DNA of 64,000 nt from Phascolarctobacterium sp. Its GTDB lineage: Bacteria; Bacillota; Negativicutes; Acidaminococcales; Acidaminococcaceae. Where the stretch lies: contig JAUNWI010000003.1 of assembly GCA_030540395.1 (NCBI GenBank), forward strand, positions 31,295 to 95,294, read 5' to 3'. The translations under genes were made by a program, and so were the position numbers. Below, piece by piece: positions 26,433 through 34,834 of this stretch; the stretch's first letter is position 1, and every line of letters starts with the position of its first letter. The notes beneath the pieces were generated by a model, which did no database searches, was not told the DNA's origin, and saw only the letters and a program-made list of their open reading frames with translations.

Positions 26433-27707
26433 GTGTCTAAAGCTGTAAAATGTCTTATCCTGTTGGCTGTAATTGCTTTATTCTTCGTAACCGAACTTAT
26501 TCCTCTGGCAGTTACCGCTATGGGCGGCGCAATTGCTTGCGGCCTGCTCGGCTTGATCCCTGCTAAACAAGTATTCTCCGGTCTGTCCAACTCTACCGTA
26601 GTACTGTTCGCAGGTATGTTCGTTGTTGGTGGTGCTATGTTCTACACCGGTCTGGCACAATTCATCGGCAACAAGGTAGTTAGCGCTGTTGGTACCGGCG
26701 AAAACTCCCTGATGTTCGGTCTGATGACCGTTGGTACCGTTTTGTCCGCATTCTTGTCCAACACTGGTACTGCAGCTTGCTTGCTGCCGGTAGCACTGGG
26801 CATCTGCGCATCTGCTAAGATTCCTGCTTCCCGTCAATTGATGCCCTTGGCATTCGCTTGCGGTTGGGGCGGCATCATCACCATGGTTGGTACTCCTCCT
26901 AACATCATCGCCGCTGGCGCTCTGAGCAACGTAGGTCTGCCTTCCTTTGGCTTCTTCGAATTCGCTTTCATCGGTATTCCTATCTCCATCGGCGGTATGC
27001 TCTACATGATGTTCGTAGGCAAATACTTGCTGCCGGCAGCTCAACTGGATGCTGACCAAGAAATCGAGCAAGAAATCGAAGCTAACGAAACCAACAACAC
27101 CAAGATGATGGTTTCTGGCGCTATCCTGATCGCAGTAGTTCTGGTAATGGGCCTTGGCATTAAAGGCATCACTCTGGAAATGGCTGCTGTAGTAGGCGCT
27201 TTGATTTGCGTTCTGACCGGCTGCTTGACTGAAAAACAAGCTTATGCTTCCATCGACTGGGTAACCATCTTCCTGTTCGCAGGTATGATGCCTGTATCCT
27301 CCGCTATGGATAAAACCGGTGCTGGCAAAATGATCGCTGACTGGACCGTATCCCTGATGGGCGGCTCCCCCTCCCCGATGGTTGTAACCGCAGTTCTGTT
27401 CGCACTGTCCTGCGGCCTGACCCAATTCATGTCCAACACCGCATCCGCAGCTCTGCTGTGCCCGATCGGTATCGCTATCGCTAAGAACCTGGGCGCTGAC
27501 CCCCGTGCTGTACTGATGGCTATTGCAGTTGCAGCTTCCTGCGCATTTGCATCCCCCGTTGGTACTCCTCCGAACACTCTGGTACTGGGCCCTGGCAACT
27601 ACAAATTCATGGACTATGTAAAAGCTGGTACTGGCTTGATCATCGTTTGCTTCGTAGTTTCCTTGGTTGTTATCCCGATGGTATGGCCGTTCTTCCCCGG
27701 AAAATAA
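26433..27707 (+). CDS. SLC13/DASS-family dicarboxylate carrier, copy 1
   Basis: Na+-coupled anion carrier of 424 residues in the inner membrane. The two SNT substrate/sodium motifs of the divalent-anion symporter family are present (residues 109-111 and 334-336), each followed by helix breaks, plus paired GTPPN segments. The start is taken as GTG at 26433, with GGAGG eight bases upstream; it aligns with the ATG of copy 2. It differs from copy 2 in one internal residue (Val409 versus Ile). Codon choice is strongly biased and unlike neighbours, suggesting high expression. Succinate or another C4-dicarboxylate is the likely substrate given the propionate pathway in the window; sulfate is a family alternative. 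Confidence 0.88.
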   Translation: MSKAVKCLILLAVIALFFVTELIPLAVTAMGGAIACGLLGLIPAKQVFSGLSNSTVVLFAGMFVVGGAMFYTGLAQFIGNKVVSAVGTGENSLMFGLMTVGTVLSAFLSNTGTAACLLPVALGICASAKIPASRQLMPLAFACGWGGIITMVGTPPNIIAAGALSNVGLPSFGFFEFAFIGIPISIGGMLYMMFVGKYLLPAAQLDADQEIEQEIEANETNNTKMMVSGAILIAVVLVMGLGIKGITLEMAAVVGALICVLTGCLTEKQAYASIDWVTIFLFAGMMPVSSAMDKTGAGKMIADWTVSLMGGSPSPMVVTAVLFALSCGLTQFMSNTASAALLCPIGIAIAKNLGADPRAVLMAIAVAASCAFASPVGTPPNTLVLGPGNYKFMDYVKAGTGLIIVCFVVSLVVIPMVWPFFPGK

Positions 27708-27737
27708 TTGATACCTTAACTTTCTAAGTCCCAATAT

Positions 27738-27774
27738 AAAGGCTCTAGGATTAGTCCTAGAGCCTTTATTATTT
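27738..27774 (+). terminator. Terminator of SLC13 copy 1
   Basis: AAAGGCTCTAGGA-TTAG-TCCTAGAGCCTTT, a perfect 13-bp stem followed by a T-rich tract. Confidence 0.85.
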
Positions 27775-27828
27775 AGTATCCTATACTTTTTAGTAATAGT
27801 TTACAGAAAATTTGTTAATGTCACACTC

Positions 27829-27857
27829 TTGACAAAATTCATTGAGGTCGCTACAAT
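27829..27857 (+). promoter_or_regulatory. Promoter of SLC13 copy 2
   Basis: TTGACA (27829-27834), 17 bases, TACAAT (27852-27857), preceded by the TCACACTC shared with the copy 1 promoter. Each copy is thus an independent unit. Confidence 0.75.
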
Positions 27858-28002
27858 ATAGGTAGCGGCTTTCTGTTATTATACTTTTTAAATGCATTTC
27901 TAAACTTTGTTTATTGGGACTTAGCAAAGTTAAGGTGGCTTTCTAAAGCTAGACTAACAGTTTAGTCGTTGTTCCTTGAAAAATCTAATAAGGAGGATCA
28001 TT

Positions 28003-29277
28003 ATGTCTAAAGCTGTAAAATGTCTTATTCTTTTGGCTGTAATTGCTTTATTCTTCGTAACCGAACTTATTCCTCTGGCAGTTACCGCTATGGGCGGCGC
28101 AATTGCTTGCGGCCTGCTCGGCTTGATCCCTGCTAAACAAGTATTCTCCGGTCTGTCCAACTCTACCGTAGTACTGTTCGCAGGTATGTTCGTTGTTGGT
28201 GGTGCTATGTTCTACACCGGTCTGGCACAATTCATCGGCAACAAGGTAGTTAGCGCTGTTGGTACCGGCGAAAACTCCCTGATGTTCGGTCTGATGACCG
28301 TTGGTACCGTTTTGTCCGCATTCTTGTCCAACACTGGTACTGCAGCTTGCTTGCTGCCGGTAGCACTGGGCATCTGCGCATCTGCTAAGATTCCTGCTTC
28401 CCGTCAATTGATGCCCTTGGCATTCGCTTGCGGTTGGGGCGGCATCATCACCATGGTTGGTACTCCTCCTAACATCATCGCCGCTGGCGCTCTGAGCAAC
28501 GTAGGTCTGCCTTCCTTTGGCTTCTTCGAATTCGCTTTCATCGGTATTCCTATCTCCATCGGCGGTATGCTCTACATGATGTTCGTAGGCAAATACTTGC
28601 TGCCGGCAGCTCAACTGGATGCTGACCAAGAAATCGAGCAAGAAATCGAAGCTAACGAAACCAACAACACCAAGATGATGGTTTCTGGCGCTATCCTGAT
28701 CGCAGTAGTTCTGGTAATGGGCCTTGGCATTAAAGGCATCACTCTGGAAATGGCTGCTGTAGTAGGCGCTTTGATTTGCGTTCTGACCGGCTGCTTGACT
28801 GAAAAACAAGCTTATGCTTCCATCGACTGGGTAACCATCTTCCTGTTCGCAGGTATGATGCCTGTATCCTCCGCTATGGATAAAACCGGTGCTGGCAAAA
28901 TGATCGCTGACTGGACCGTATCCCTGATGGGCGGCTCCCCCTCCCCGATGGTTGTAACCGCAGTTCTGTTCGCACTGTCCTGCGGCCTGACCCAATTCAT
29001 GTCCAACACCGCATCCGCAGCTCTGCTGTGCCCGATCGGTATCGCTATCGCTAAGAACCTGGGCGCTGACCCCCGTGCTGTACTGATGGCTATTGCAGTT
29101 GCAGCTTCCTGCGCATTTGCATCCCCCGTTGGTACTCCTCCGAACACCCTGGTACTGGGCCCTGGCAACTACAAATTCATGGACTACGTAAAAGCAGGCA
29201 CTGGCTTGATCATCGTTTGCTTCGTAATCTCCTTGGTTGTTATCCCGATGGTATGGCCGTTCTTCCCCGGCAAATAA
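28003..29277 (+). CDS. SLC13/DASS-family dicarboxylate carrier, copy 2
   Basis: 424 residues, ATG at 28003 with AAGGAGG nine bases upstream. Same SNT motifs and topology as copy 1, 1570 bp away. By eye the two genes differ at about ten bases, three within the first 35 bases and seven in the last 120; I saw none in the roughly 1.1 kb between. Flanks, terminators and promoter regions differ, so this is a real duplication with a homogenised core, not an assembly echo. Role as for copy 1. Confidence 0.88.
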   Translation: MSKAVKCLILLAVIALFFVTELIPLAVTAMGGAIACGLLGLIPAKQVFSGLSNSTVVLFAGMFVVGGAMFYTGLAQFIGNKVVSAVGTGENSLMFGLMTVGTVLSAFLSNTGTAACLLPVALGICASAKIPASRQLMPLAFACGWGGIITMVGTPPNIIAAGALSNVGLPSFGFFEFAFIGIPISIGGMLYMMFVGKYLLPAAQLDADQEIEQEIEANETNNTKMMVSGAILIAVVLVMGLGIKGITLEMAAVVGALICVLTGCLTEKQAYASIDWVTIFLFAGMMPVSSAMDKTGAGKMIADWTVSLMGGSPSPMVVTAVLFALSCGLTQFMSNTASAALLCPIGIAIAKNLGADPRAVLMAIAVAASCAFASPVGTPPNTLVLGPGNYKFMDYVKAGTGLIIVCFVISLVVIPMVWPFFPGK

Positions 29278-29308
29278 TTGATGCCATCTAAATAGTCCCT
29301 AAGAAAAT

Positions 29309-29338
29309 AAGCCTCGAGGCTCTGCCTCGAGGCTTTTC
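29309..29338 (+). terminator. Terminator of SLC13 copy 2
   Basis: AAGCCTCGAGGC-TCT-GCCTCGAGGCTT followed by a T-rich tract, between convergent units (SLC13 and suf). Confidence 0.85.
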
Positions 29339-29371
29339 TTATTGTGTTTATAAAGTTTTGCGGTGGAGAAT

Positions 29372-29806
29372 TTACTTCTCCTCGTCCTCCAGCATCTGCT
29401 CCAAAGTATGCCAGCCCAGCACCGCGCATTTCACGCGAGCAGGCATGTGGCTCACATCCTGCAGCACGCAGGCCTCCTCCAGCTCGTCGATTTCCTCCTC
29501 GCTGGCGCCACCCTTAATCATGCGCAGAAAAATATCACTAAGGCGTAAAGCCTCCTCCTTGGGCTTGCCGATAACCAAATCCAGCATCATGTCGGCGCTG
29601 GCCTGACTAATAGCGCAGCCACTGCCGGTGAAAGCGCCATCCACAACAACGCCGTCGGCCAGCTTTAGGCGCAGGGTAATGTCATCGCCGCAGGTGGGAT
29701 TATAGCCACGCATTTCCAGATCCGCATCGGGCAGCTCATGCTTGTGGGCCGGATGCATATTGTGGTCGATTAAAATCTCGTTATAAAATGCTCTATTATC
29801 TGCCAT
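29372..29806 (-). CDS. sufU: Fe-S assembly scaffold/sulfurtransferase SufU
   Basis: IscU-like zinc-dependent sulfurtransfer protein, 144 residues. Conserved ligands are Cys39 and Asp41 in NPTCGDD, Cys64 in GSGCAIS and Cys127 in ARVKCAVL. The SufU-type insertion between residues 64 and 127 is present. It accepts sulfur from SufS. It overlaps the end of sufS by 11 bases and is the last gene of sufCBDSU. Confidence 0.94.
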   Translation of the reverse strand: MADNRAFYNEILIDHNMHPAHKHELPDADLEMRGYNPTCGDDITLRLKLADGVVVDGAFTGSGCAISQASADMMLDLVIGKPKEEALRLSDIFLRMIKGGASEEEIDELEEACVLQDVSHMPARVKCAVLGWHTLEQMLEDEEK

Positions 29807-31028
29807 AACCCATTCTCTCCCTCATGGTCTTTAAGCTAGCCAAAAAACGCTCCACATCGGCCACCGTGTTATAAAAGGCCAGGCTCATGCGAGCCGTGGC
29901 ACCGGTGCCTAAATGGTCCAATAACGGCTGTGCACAATGATTGCCAGCGCGAATATTTACACCGTCCGCATCAAAAATCGCAGCAATATCGTGGGGATGC
30001 ACACCCTCAATGGTGAAGGTGATGATGCCCTTGTGCTCCTCCCACTTATTGGAGCCGATAATATGCACGCCCTCGATTTTTTGCATGCCCTCAAAGGCGA
30101 TTTTAGTCAGCTCCGCTTCGCGGGCTTCTATGGTCTCAAAGCCTACGCTTTGAATATAGTCGATAGCCGCATGCAGGCCTACGGCCCCCGCCGCATTGAC
30201 AGTGCCTGCCTCGAACTTGTGGGGCAAGGGTGCGTATTCCTGAGTCTCGCGACTTACCCAATTTATCATCTCGCCGCCGTATAAGAAGGGCGGCATTTTT
30301 TTCAGCAGCTTTTTCTTGCCATACAGCACGCCGATGCCCATGGGACCGAACATCTTGTGTCCGCTGAAGGCCAAAAAGTCAGCATCCAACGCCTGCACAT
30401 CCACCGGCATATGTGGTACGCTTTGTGCGCCGTCGATGACGGCCACCGCTCCCACTTTATGTGCCAGCTCAATAGCCTTCTCCACCGGGTTCAGGCGACC
30501 CAACACATTGCCAACCTGTGCCATAGCCACAATCTTCGTCTTGGGCGTAATCGCAGCCTCCAAAGCAGCTTCTGAAATGTTGCCATCAGGCTCGCATTCA
30601 ATATACTTCACCACAGCGCCGGTCTTTGCGGCAACCATGCGCCAGGGCAGCATATTGCTGTGGTGCTCCATAATGGTAGTCACAATCTCGTCGCCAGCCT
30701 GCAAATTGCTCAGGCCATAGCTATAAGCCACCAGATTCAAGCTTTCGCTAGTGTTGCGAGTGAAGATAATCTCTTCCTCGCTCTTAGCATTAATAAACTT
30801 TTGCACTGCGATGCGCGCATTTTCATAGCCATCAGTAGCCTCCATAGCCAGCTGATACAGGCCACGCAGCGGGTTCGCATTGTGCTTAAGATAAAACTCG
30901 CTTTCCGCGTCTACTACACATTGGGGACGCTGGCTGGTGGCAGAATTATCAAGATAAGCCACATCCAGCTCCCGCAGCAGCGGAAAATCCTTTTTATAAT
31001 CTATTGCCAGCAAATCTGCATTCACCAT
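29796..31028 (-). CDS. sufS: Cysteine desulfurase SufS
   Basis: PLP enzyme that takes sulfur from cysteine for Fe-S assembly. 410 residues from the ATG at 31028, which is nine bases after AAGGAG; a TTG at 31034 is too close to that site. The PLP lysine lies in FSGHKMFGPMGIGVLYG and the persulfide Cys in RAGNHCAQPLL. Group II (SufS/CsdA) type by length and by the C-terminal pattern. Confidence 0.95.
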   Translation of the reverse strand: MVNADLLAIDYKKDFPLLRELDVAYLDNSATSQRPQCVVDAESEFYLKHNANPLRGLYQLAMEATDGYENARIAVQKFINAKSEEEIIFTRNTSESLNLVAYSYGLSNLQAGDEIVTTIMEHHSNMLPWRMVAAKTGAVVKYIECEPDGNISEAALEAAITPKTKIVAMAQVGNVLGRLNPVEKAIELAHKVGAVAVIDGAQSVPHMPVDVQALDADFLAFSGHKMFGPMGIGVLYGKKKLLKKMPPFLYGGEMINWVSRETQEYAPLPHKFEAGTVNAAGAVGLHAAIDYIQSVGFETIEAREAELTKIAFEGMQKIEGVHIIGSNKWEEHKGIITFTIEGVHPHDIAAIFDADGVNIRAGNHCAQPLLDHLGTGATARMSLAFYNTVADVERFLASLKTMRERMGYGR

Positions 31029-31055
31029 CGGCAATCACTCCTTCAAATCAAAAAA

Positions 31056-32168
31056 CTACTCTTTCAAAACGCCCTCAAGGTATCTTTCCACCAATTGCAC
31101 GGTTTCTTCATCCTCGATGCGACGGCAAATGCCTTCAATTTTGGCCTTGGCCATCATGTCAATGGCATCGCTTTCGCTAAAGCCCCTGCTCATCATATAG
31201 AACAGCAGGTCCTCATCCAGCTTGCCGATGCTGGCGCCATGGTTGCCCTGCACATCCTCCTCGCTGCACAAAATCAGCGGAATGGACTGATTCACCACGT
31301 CATCGGACAAGAGCAGGACGGTTTCCTTTTCGTCACCGGTGGCGCCGGCACTACCATTTTTAAAATCTATGGTACCACGATAAAGCTTAAAGGCTCCCTC
31401 CTGCAGCACGCCATCAGCAGTCATGTTGCAGTCGGTCTTCTTGCCGTAGTGATTAGCCACAAAATTCATATCGATGCGCTGGGACTTGCGACCATAATAA
31501 GCAATGGCCGCATCAAAGCTGGCGCCATCACCGGTCAACTCCGTGCGCACACCATTATAAAGTTCAGCACCGCCCAACTGCAGCTGCAGCACTTCAAAGC
31601 GTGCATCAGTGGATAAATCAGCACCCACATCATTCAAATGAGTAAAGCCCTGTCCCAAGAGCTGCACCTGCACCAGCTTGACCTTGGCATCCTTGGCAAC
31701 AGCCACTTTGGTCTGCACAGCCGCCATACCCTTGGCAGAAGCAGTGGAAATATAGGTCATGAACACAGTCAGCTCACTGCCTGGCTTGGCCTCAATTTCC
31801 AAACGGTTGTAGCACTCCTTGCCGTCGTCATAGCGCAGTGTAACTGCCGCTGTGCTTTTGCCAGCATCGGCAACCAAATGCACCCGTTTGCCCTCGCCCA
31901 GCTGCGTCATATCTGCGCCCATGCCCGTGGGCATAGCTGCAAAATCAATGCCATTAACGGGACAAGTAGCCATTTGGGCGCAGCCACAGCAATTTTTGCC
32001 GGGGATGCGGGGGATTTGTTGTTTATTTAAGCACACACTGCCCTGCAGAGCCACCTTGGGCTCGCACTCATCCGTGGGCACCGCCACCGCCACACGACTT
32101 TCGTTCATGCGCAGGCGGTTCCAGGTAGGTGCAGGCAGCTGGTTAACGATTAAATCTAGTTTATCCAT
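31056..32168 (-). CDS. sufD: Fe-S assembly protein SufD
   Basis: 370-residue beta-helix subunit that pairs with SufB in the SufBCD scaffold. The C-terminal ASIGKLDEDLLFYMMSRGFSESDAIDMM is the SufB/SufD family signature. The N-terminal part is short and diverged, as usual for SufD. GGAAGG precedes the ATG. An 80-bp palindromic repeat separates it from sufB. Confidence 0.9.
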   Translation of the reverse strand: MDKLDLIVNQLPAPTWNRLRMNESRVAVAVPTDECEPKVALQGSVCLNKQQIPRIPGKNCCGCAQMATCPVNGIDFAAMPTGMGADMTQLGEGKRVHLVADAGKSTAAVTLRYDDGKECYNRLEIEAKPGSELTVFMTYISTASAKGMAAVQTKVAVAKDAKVKLVQVQLLGQGFTHLNDVGADLSTDARFEVLQLQLGGAELYNGVRTELTGDGASFDAAIAYYGRKSQRIDMNFVANHYGKKTDCNMTADGVLQEGAFKLYRGTIDFKNGSAGATGDEKETVLLLSDDVVNQSIPLILCSEEDVQGNHGASIGKLDEDLLFYMMSRGFSESDAIDMMAKAKIEGICRRIEDEETVQLVERYLEGVLKE

Positions 32169-32200
32169 AAATTAAACTTCCTTCCTATAGGCGTAGAATA

Positions 32201-32280
32201 AAGTGCCAGATGCGAGGCGCGGCGACGACGGCGTATCGGAAATACTCCTAGGAGCCGCAACGAAGCAGATGGCGCTTTAG
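32201..32280. repeat. 80-bp palindrome-ended repeat, copy A (between sufB and sufD)
   Basis: Its ends are AAAGTGCCAGA and AGATGGCGCTTT (inverted). The core GCGACGACGGYGTATCGG, RAATACTCCTAGGAGC and AGYAGATGGYGC is shared with 41359-41437. CTCCTAGGAG is itself a perfect palindrome. It lies inside the suf operon in the same orientation, relative to transcription, as copy B in the transporter operon. Confidence 0.75.
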
Positions 32281-32282
32281 GC

Positions 32283-33689
32283 TTAGCCTATGCTGCCTTG
32301 CATTTCGAGGCGAATAAGATTATTCATTTCAACTGCATATTCCAGGGGCAGCTCCTTGGACACATTGTCCGCAAAGCCGCTGACAATCATGGCTCTGGCC
32401 TCCTCCTCGCTGATGCCACGGCTCATCAAATAGAACACAGCATCATCGCTGATGCGACCAATTTTAGCCTCATGGCCAATATCCGCATCAGCAGTGCGCA
32501 CATCGATAGCCGGAATAGTGTCGGAACGGGAAATATTATCCAGCATCAGGCTTTGACAGGAAACAGAGCTTTTCGCCTGCTTAGCCTTGTTAGTTACCAC
32601 CACGCTGCTGCGGAAGGTGCTAATGCCACCGCTCTTGGAAATGGAGCGTGTGTTAACAACGCTGGTGGTATGGGGAGCATTGTGCACCACCTTGCAACCA
32701 GTGTCCAGGTTTTGGCCATGGCCGGCAAAGGTTACGCCCGTAAACTCGCTGTGAGCCCCTTCCCCATTCAAAACGCTCATAGGATAGAGATAGGACACAT
32801 GGGAGCCAAAGGAGCCGCTAACCCATTCAATGGTGCCGCCCTCAGCCACCAGAGCTCGTTTCGTATTCAGGTTATACATATTCTTGGACCAGTTTTCAAT
32901 GGTGCTATAGCGCAGCTTGGCATTTTTCGCAATGAAAAGCTCCACGCAGCCCGCATGCAAATTGGCCACATTATATTTGGGAGCACTGCAGCCTTCGATA
33001 AAGTGCAAATCAGCGCCCTCATCCACAATAATCAGGGTATGCTCAAATTGGCCTGCGCCCTTAGCATTCAGACGGAAGTAGGATTGCAGGGGAATAGCCA
33101 CCTTTACTCCCTTGGGCACATAAACAAAGGAGCCACCGGACCAAACTGCACCATGAAGCGCAGCAAATTTGTGATCCGTAGGCGGAACCAGCTTCATAAA
33201 ATGCTCCTTCACCATGTCCGCATAAGGTCCGTTCAGAGCGCTTTCCATATCGGTATAAACAACGCCCTGCTCCTCAACCTCCTTGCGCACATTGTGGTAC
33301 ACAAGCTCACTGTCATATTGGGCGCCCACACCTGCCAAACTGGTTTGCTCAGCCTGGGGAATACCCAAACGCTCGAAGGTGTCCTTAATATCGTCAGGAA
33401 CATCCTCCCATTTGCCCTGCATCTTGGTATTGGGGCGCACATAGGTCACAATATTGTCCATATTGAGGCCTTCAATGCTGGGCCCCCACTGCACCATGGG
33501 CGTCTTGTTATAAATTTCCAGGGACTTTAGACGGAACTCGCGCATCCATTCCGGGTCATGCTTTTCCCGAGAGATTTGCTCCACAATCTCCTTGGTCAAG
33601 CCCTCCTCAATACGATAAGCGTCCTTGTCCTCATTGCGAAAGTCATAGAGACTTCTATCTATATCTTCAACAAAAGTTTTTTCTTCCAT
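32283..33689 (-). CDS. sufB: Fe-S assembly protein SufB
   Basis: 468-residue scaffold subunit on which new Fe-S clusters are built. Typical segments are PPTDHKFAALHGAVWSGGSF, the EGCSAPKYNVANLHAGCVE region, and the C-terminal DADIGHEAKIGRISDDAVFYLMSRGISEEEA. GGAG precedes the ATG. Second gene of the operon. Confidence 0.96.
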   Translation of the reverse strand: MEEKTFVEDIDRSLYDFRNEDKDAYRIEEGLTKEIVEQISREKHDPEWMREFRLKSLEIYNKTPMVQWGPSIEGLNMDNIVTYVRPNTKMQGKWEDVPDDIKDTFERLGIPQAEQTSLAGVGAQYDSELVYHNVRKEVEEQGVVYTDMESALNGPYADMVKEHFMKLVPPTDHKFAALHGAVWSGGSFVYVPKGVKVAIPLQSYFRLNAKGAGQFEHTLIIVDEGADLHFIEGCSAPKYNVANLHAGCVELFIAKNAKLRYSTIENWSKNMYNLNTKRALVAEGGTIEWVSGSFGSHVSYLYPMSVLNGEGAHSEFTGVTFAGHGQNLDTGCKVVHNAPHTTSVVNTRSISKSGGISTFRSSVVVTNKAKQAKSSVSCQSLMLDNISRSDTIPAIDVRTADADIGHEAKIGRISDDAVFYLMSRGISEEEARAMIVSGFADNVSKELPLEYAVEMNNLIRLEMQGSIG

Positions 33690-33712
33690 AGTTCACTCCA
33701 TCAAGATTGGGC

Positions 33713-34459
33713 TTATTTTTGCAGAAATTGTTCAAAGCCATGCTTGCTGATTTCCTCAACCAGCTCAGGACCAGCGTTCTTAATGATGCTGCCTTGAGCC
33801 AAAATATGAGTTTTGTCCACATGCAGTGCTTCCAAAATCTTGGTATTGTGGGTGATAATCAACAGAGCGCCATTACGATGCTCCTGGAAGGTTTTAATGC
33901 CCTGGGAAACAATCTTCACTGCGTCCACATCCAGACCGCTATCGGTTTCGTCCAGAATAGCCAGCTGGGGATTGAGCATCAAAAGCTGCAGGATTTCGGC
34001 CTTTTTCTTTTCACCACCGCTAAAGCCGGTATTTAAATCGCGCTCAGCATATTTGCTATCCATTTGCAAAAGAGCCATGGCCTGGCGCAGCTCCTTGCGG
34101 AAGTCCCATGCCTTAATGCGCACACCGCGCTGCTGCTCCAGCGCAGTCTTCAAAAAGCTGCTCAGGCTGATGCCGGGCACCTCCAAGGGGTTTTGGAAGG
34201 ACAGGAACAGTCCTGCCTTAGCGCGCTTGTCCACGGATAATTTCGTAATATCTTCACCGTTAAATACGATGCTGCCCCCGGTGATGCTGTATTTGGGGTT
34301 GCCCATGAGAGCATAACCCAAAGTGGATTTACCAGCGCCGTTAGGTCCCATGAGCACGTGGGTTTCGCCGGGTTTAATATCAAGATCGATGCTGTGCAGG
34401 ATTTGCTTGTCTTCCACATTGACCTGCAAATTGCGCACCTGTAATAATTCTTCAGCCAT
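33713..34459 (-). CDS. sufC: Fe-S assembly ATPase SufC
   Basis: 248-residue ABC-type ATPase that drives the SufBCD complex. The Walker A GPNGAGKSTLG, signature FSGGEKKKAEILQ (the SufC-specific form) and Walker B LAILDETDSGLDVDA are all visible. The ATG at 34459 has GGAGG upstream. First gene of sufCBDSU, with a promoter at 34533-34561. Confidence 0.96.
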   Translation of the reverse strand: MAEELLQVRNLQVNVEDKQILHSIDLDIKPGETHVLMGPNGAGKSTLGYALMGNPKYSITGGSIVFNGEDITKLSVDKRAKAGLFLSFQNPLEVPGISLSSFLKTALEQQRGVRIKAWDFRKELRQAMALLQMDSKYAERDLNTGFSGGEKKKAEILQLLMLNPQLAILDETDSGLDVDAVKIVSQGIKTFQEHRNGALLIITHNTKILEALHVDKTHILAQGSIIKNAGPELVEEISKHGFEQFLQK

Positions 34460-34532
34460 ATTTATCCTCCAATCGCCTGCAAGCAGGCTACAAAATTCAA
34501 TTCCCATTTATTTAGTATGAATTCACAATCCT

Positions 34533-34561
34533 ATTATAAAAGCATTTGCCGACTAATGCAA
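34533..34561 (-). promoter_or_regulatory. Promoter of the suf operon
   Basis: TTGCAT (34556-34561), 17 bases, TATAAT (34533-34538) on the minus strand. The remaining intergenic DNA up to 34737 is AT-rich and shows no further feature I can name. Confidence 0.7.
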
Positions 34562-34736
34562 TAGGTTAAACTAGTATTTGCCTATAATTTGCAAAAACTT
34601 TGCAGATTACACTAATTTTCCAGCATCATTCCACAGCCTTTACAACAGCTACCACACTCTCGCAGCCTAAAGGACAGTCAAATCCATAATATTTAATTAT
34701 ATACTAAAACGGCTTTTTTGGCTATAAAAAAGCATG

Positions 34737-34783
34737 GAAAAAGCAGGTCTCCAGCCCTGAATACAGGAGACCTGCCCTTTTTT
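34737..34783. terminator. Terminator downstream of the P-type ATPase
   Basis: GCAGGTCTCC and GGAGACCTGC pair perfectly with T-runs on both strands; on the minus strand it ends the metal ATPase transcript. Confidence 0.8.
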
Positions 34784-34834
34784 CTTACTCTTATACTTAT
34801 AGCCTAGCCACATAATCCTTATGCTACAGCTGGA

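Noticed and set aside
26478..28995. Long minus-strand open frames opposite both SLC13 genes (418 and 315 codons)
   Set aside because: They mirror the codon-biased SLC13 genes, consist of low-complexity Gln/His/Gly strings and have no start signals.
26433..29277. Possible assembly error behind the duplicated SLC13 genes
   Set aside because: Flanks, promoters, terminators and terminal codons differ, which a simple assembly echo would not produce.
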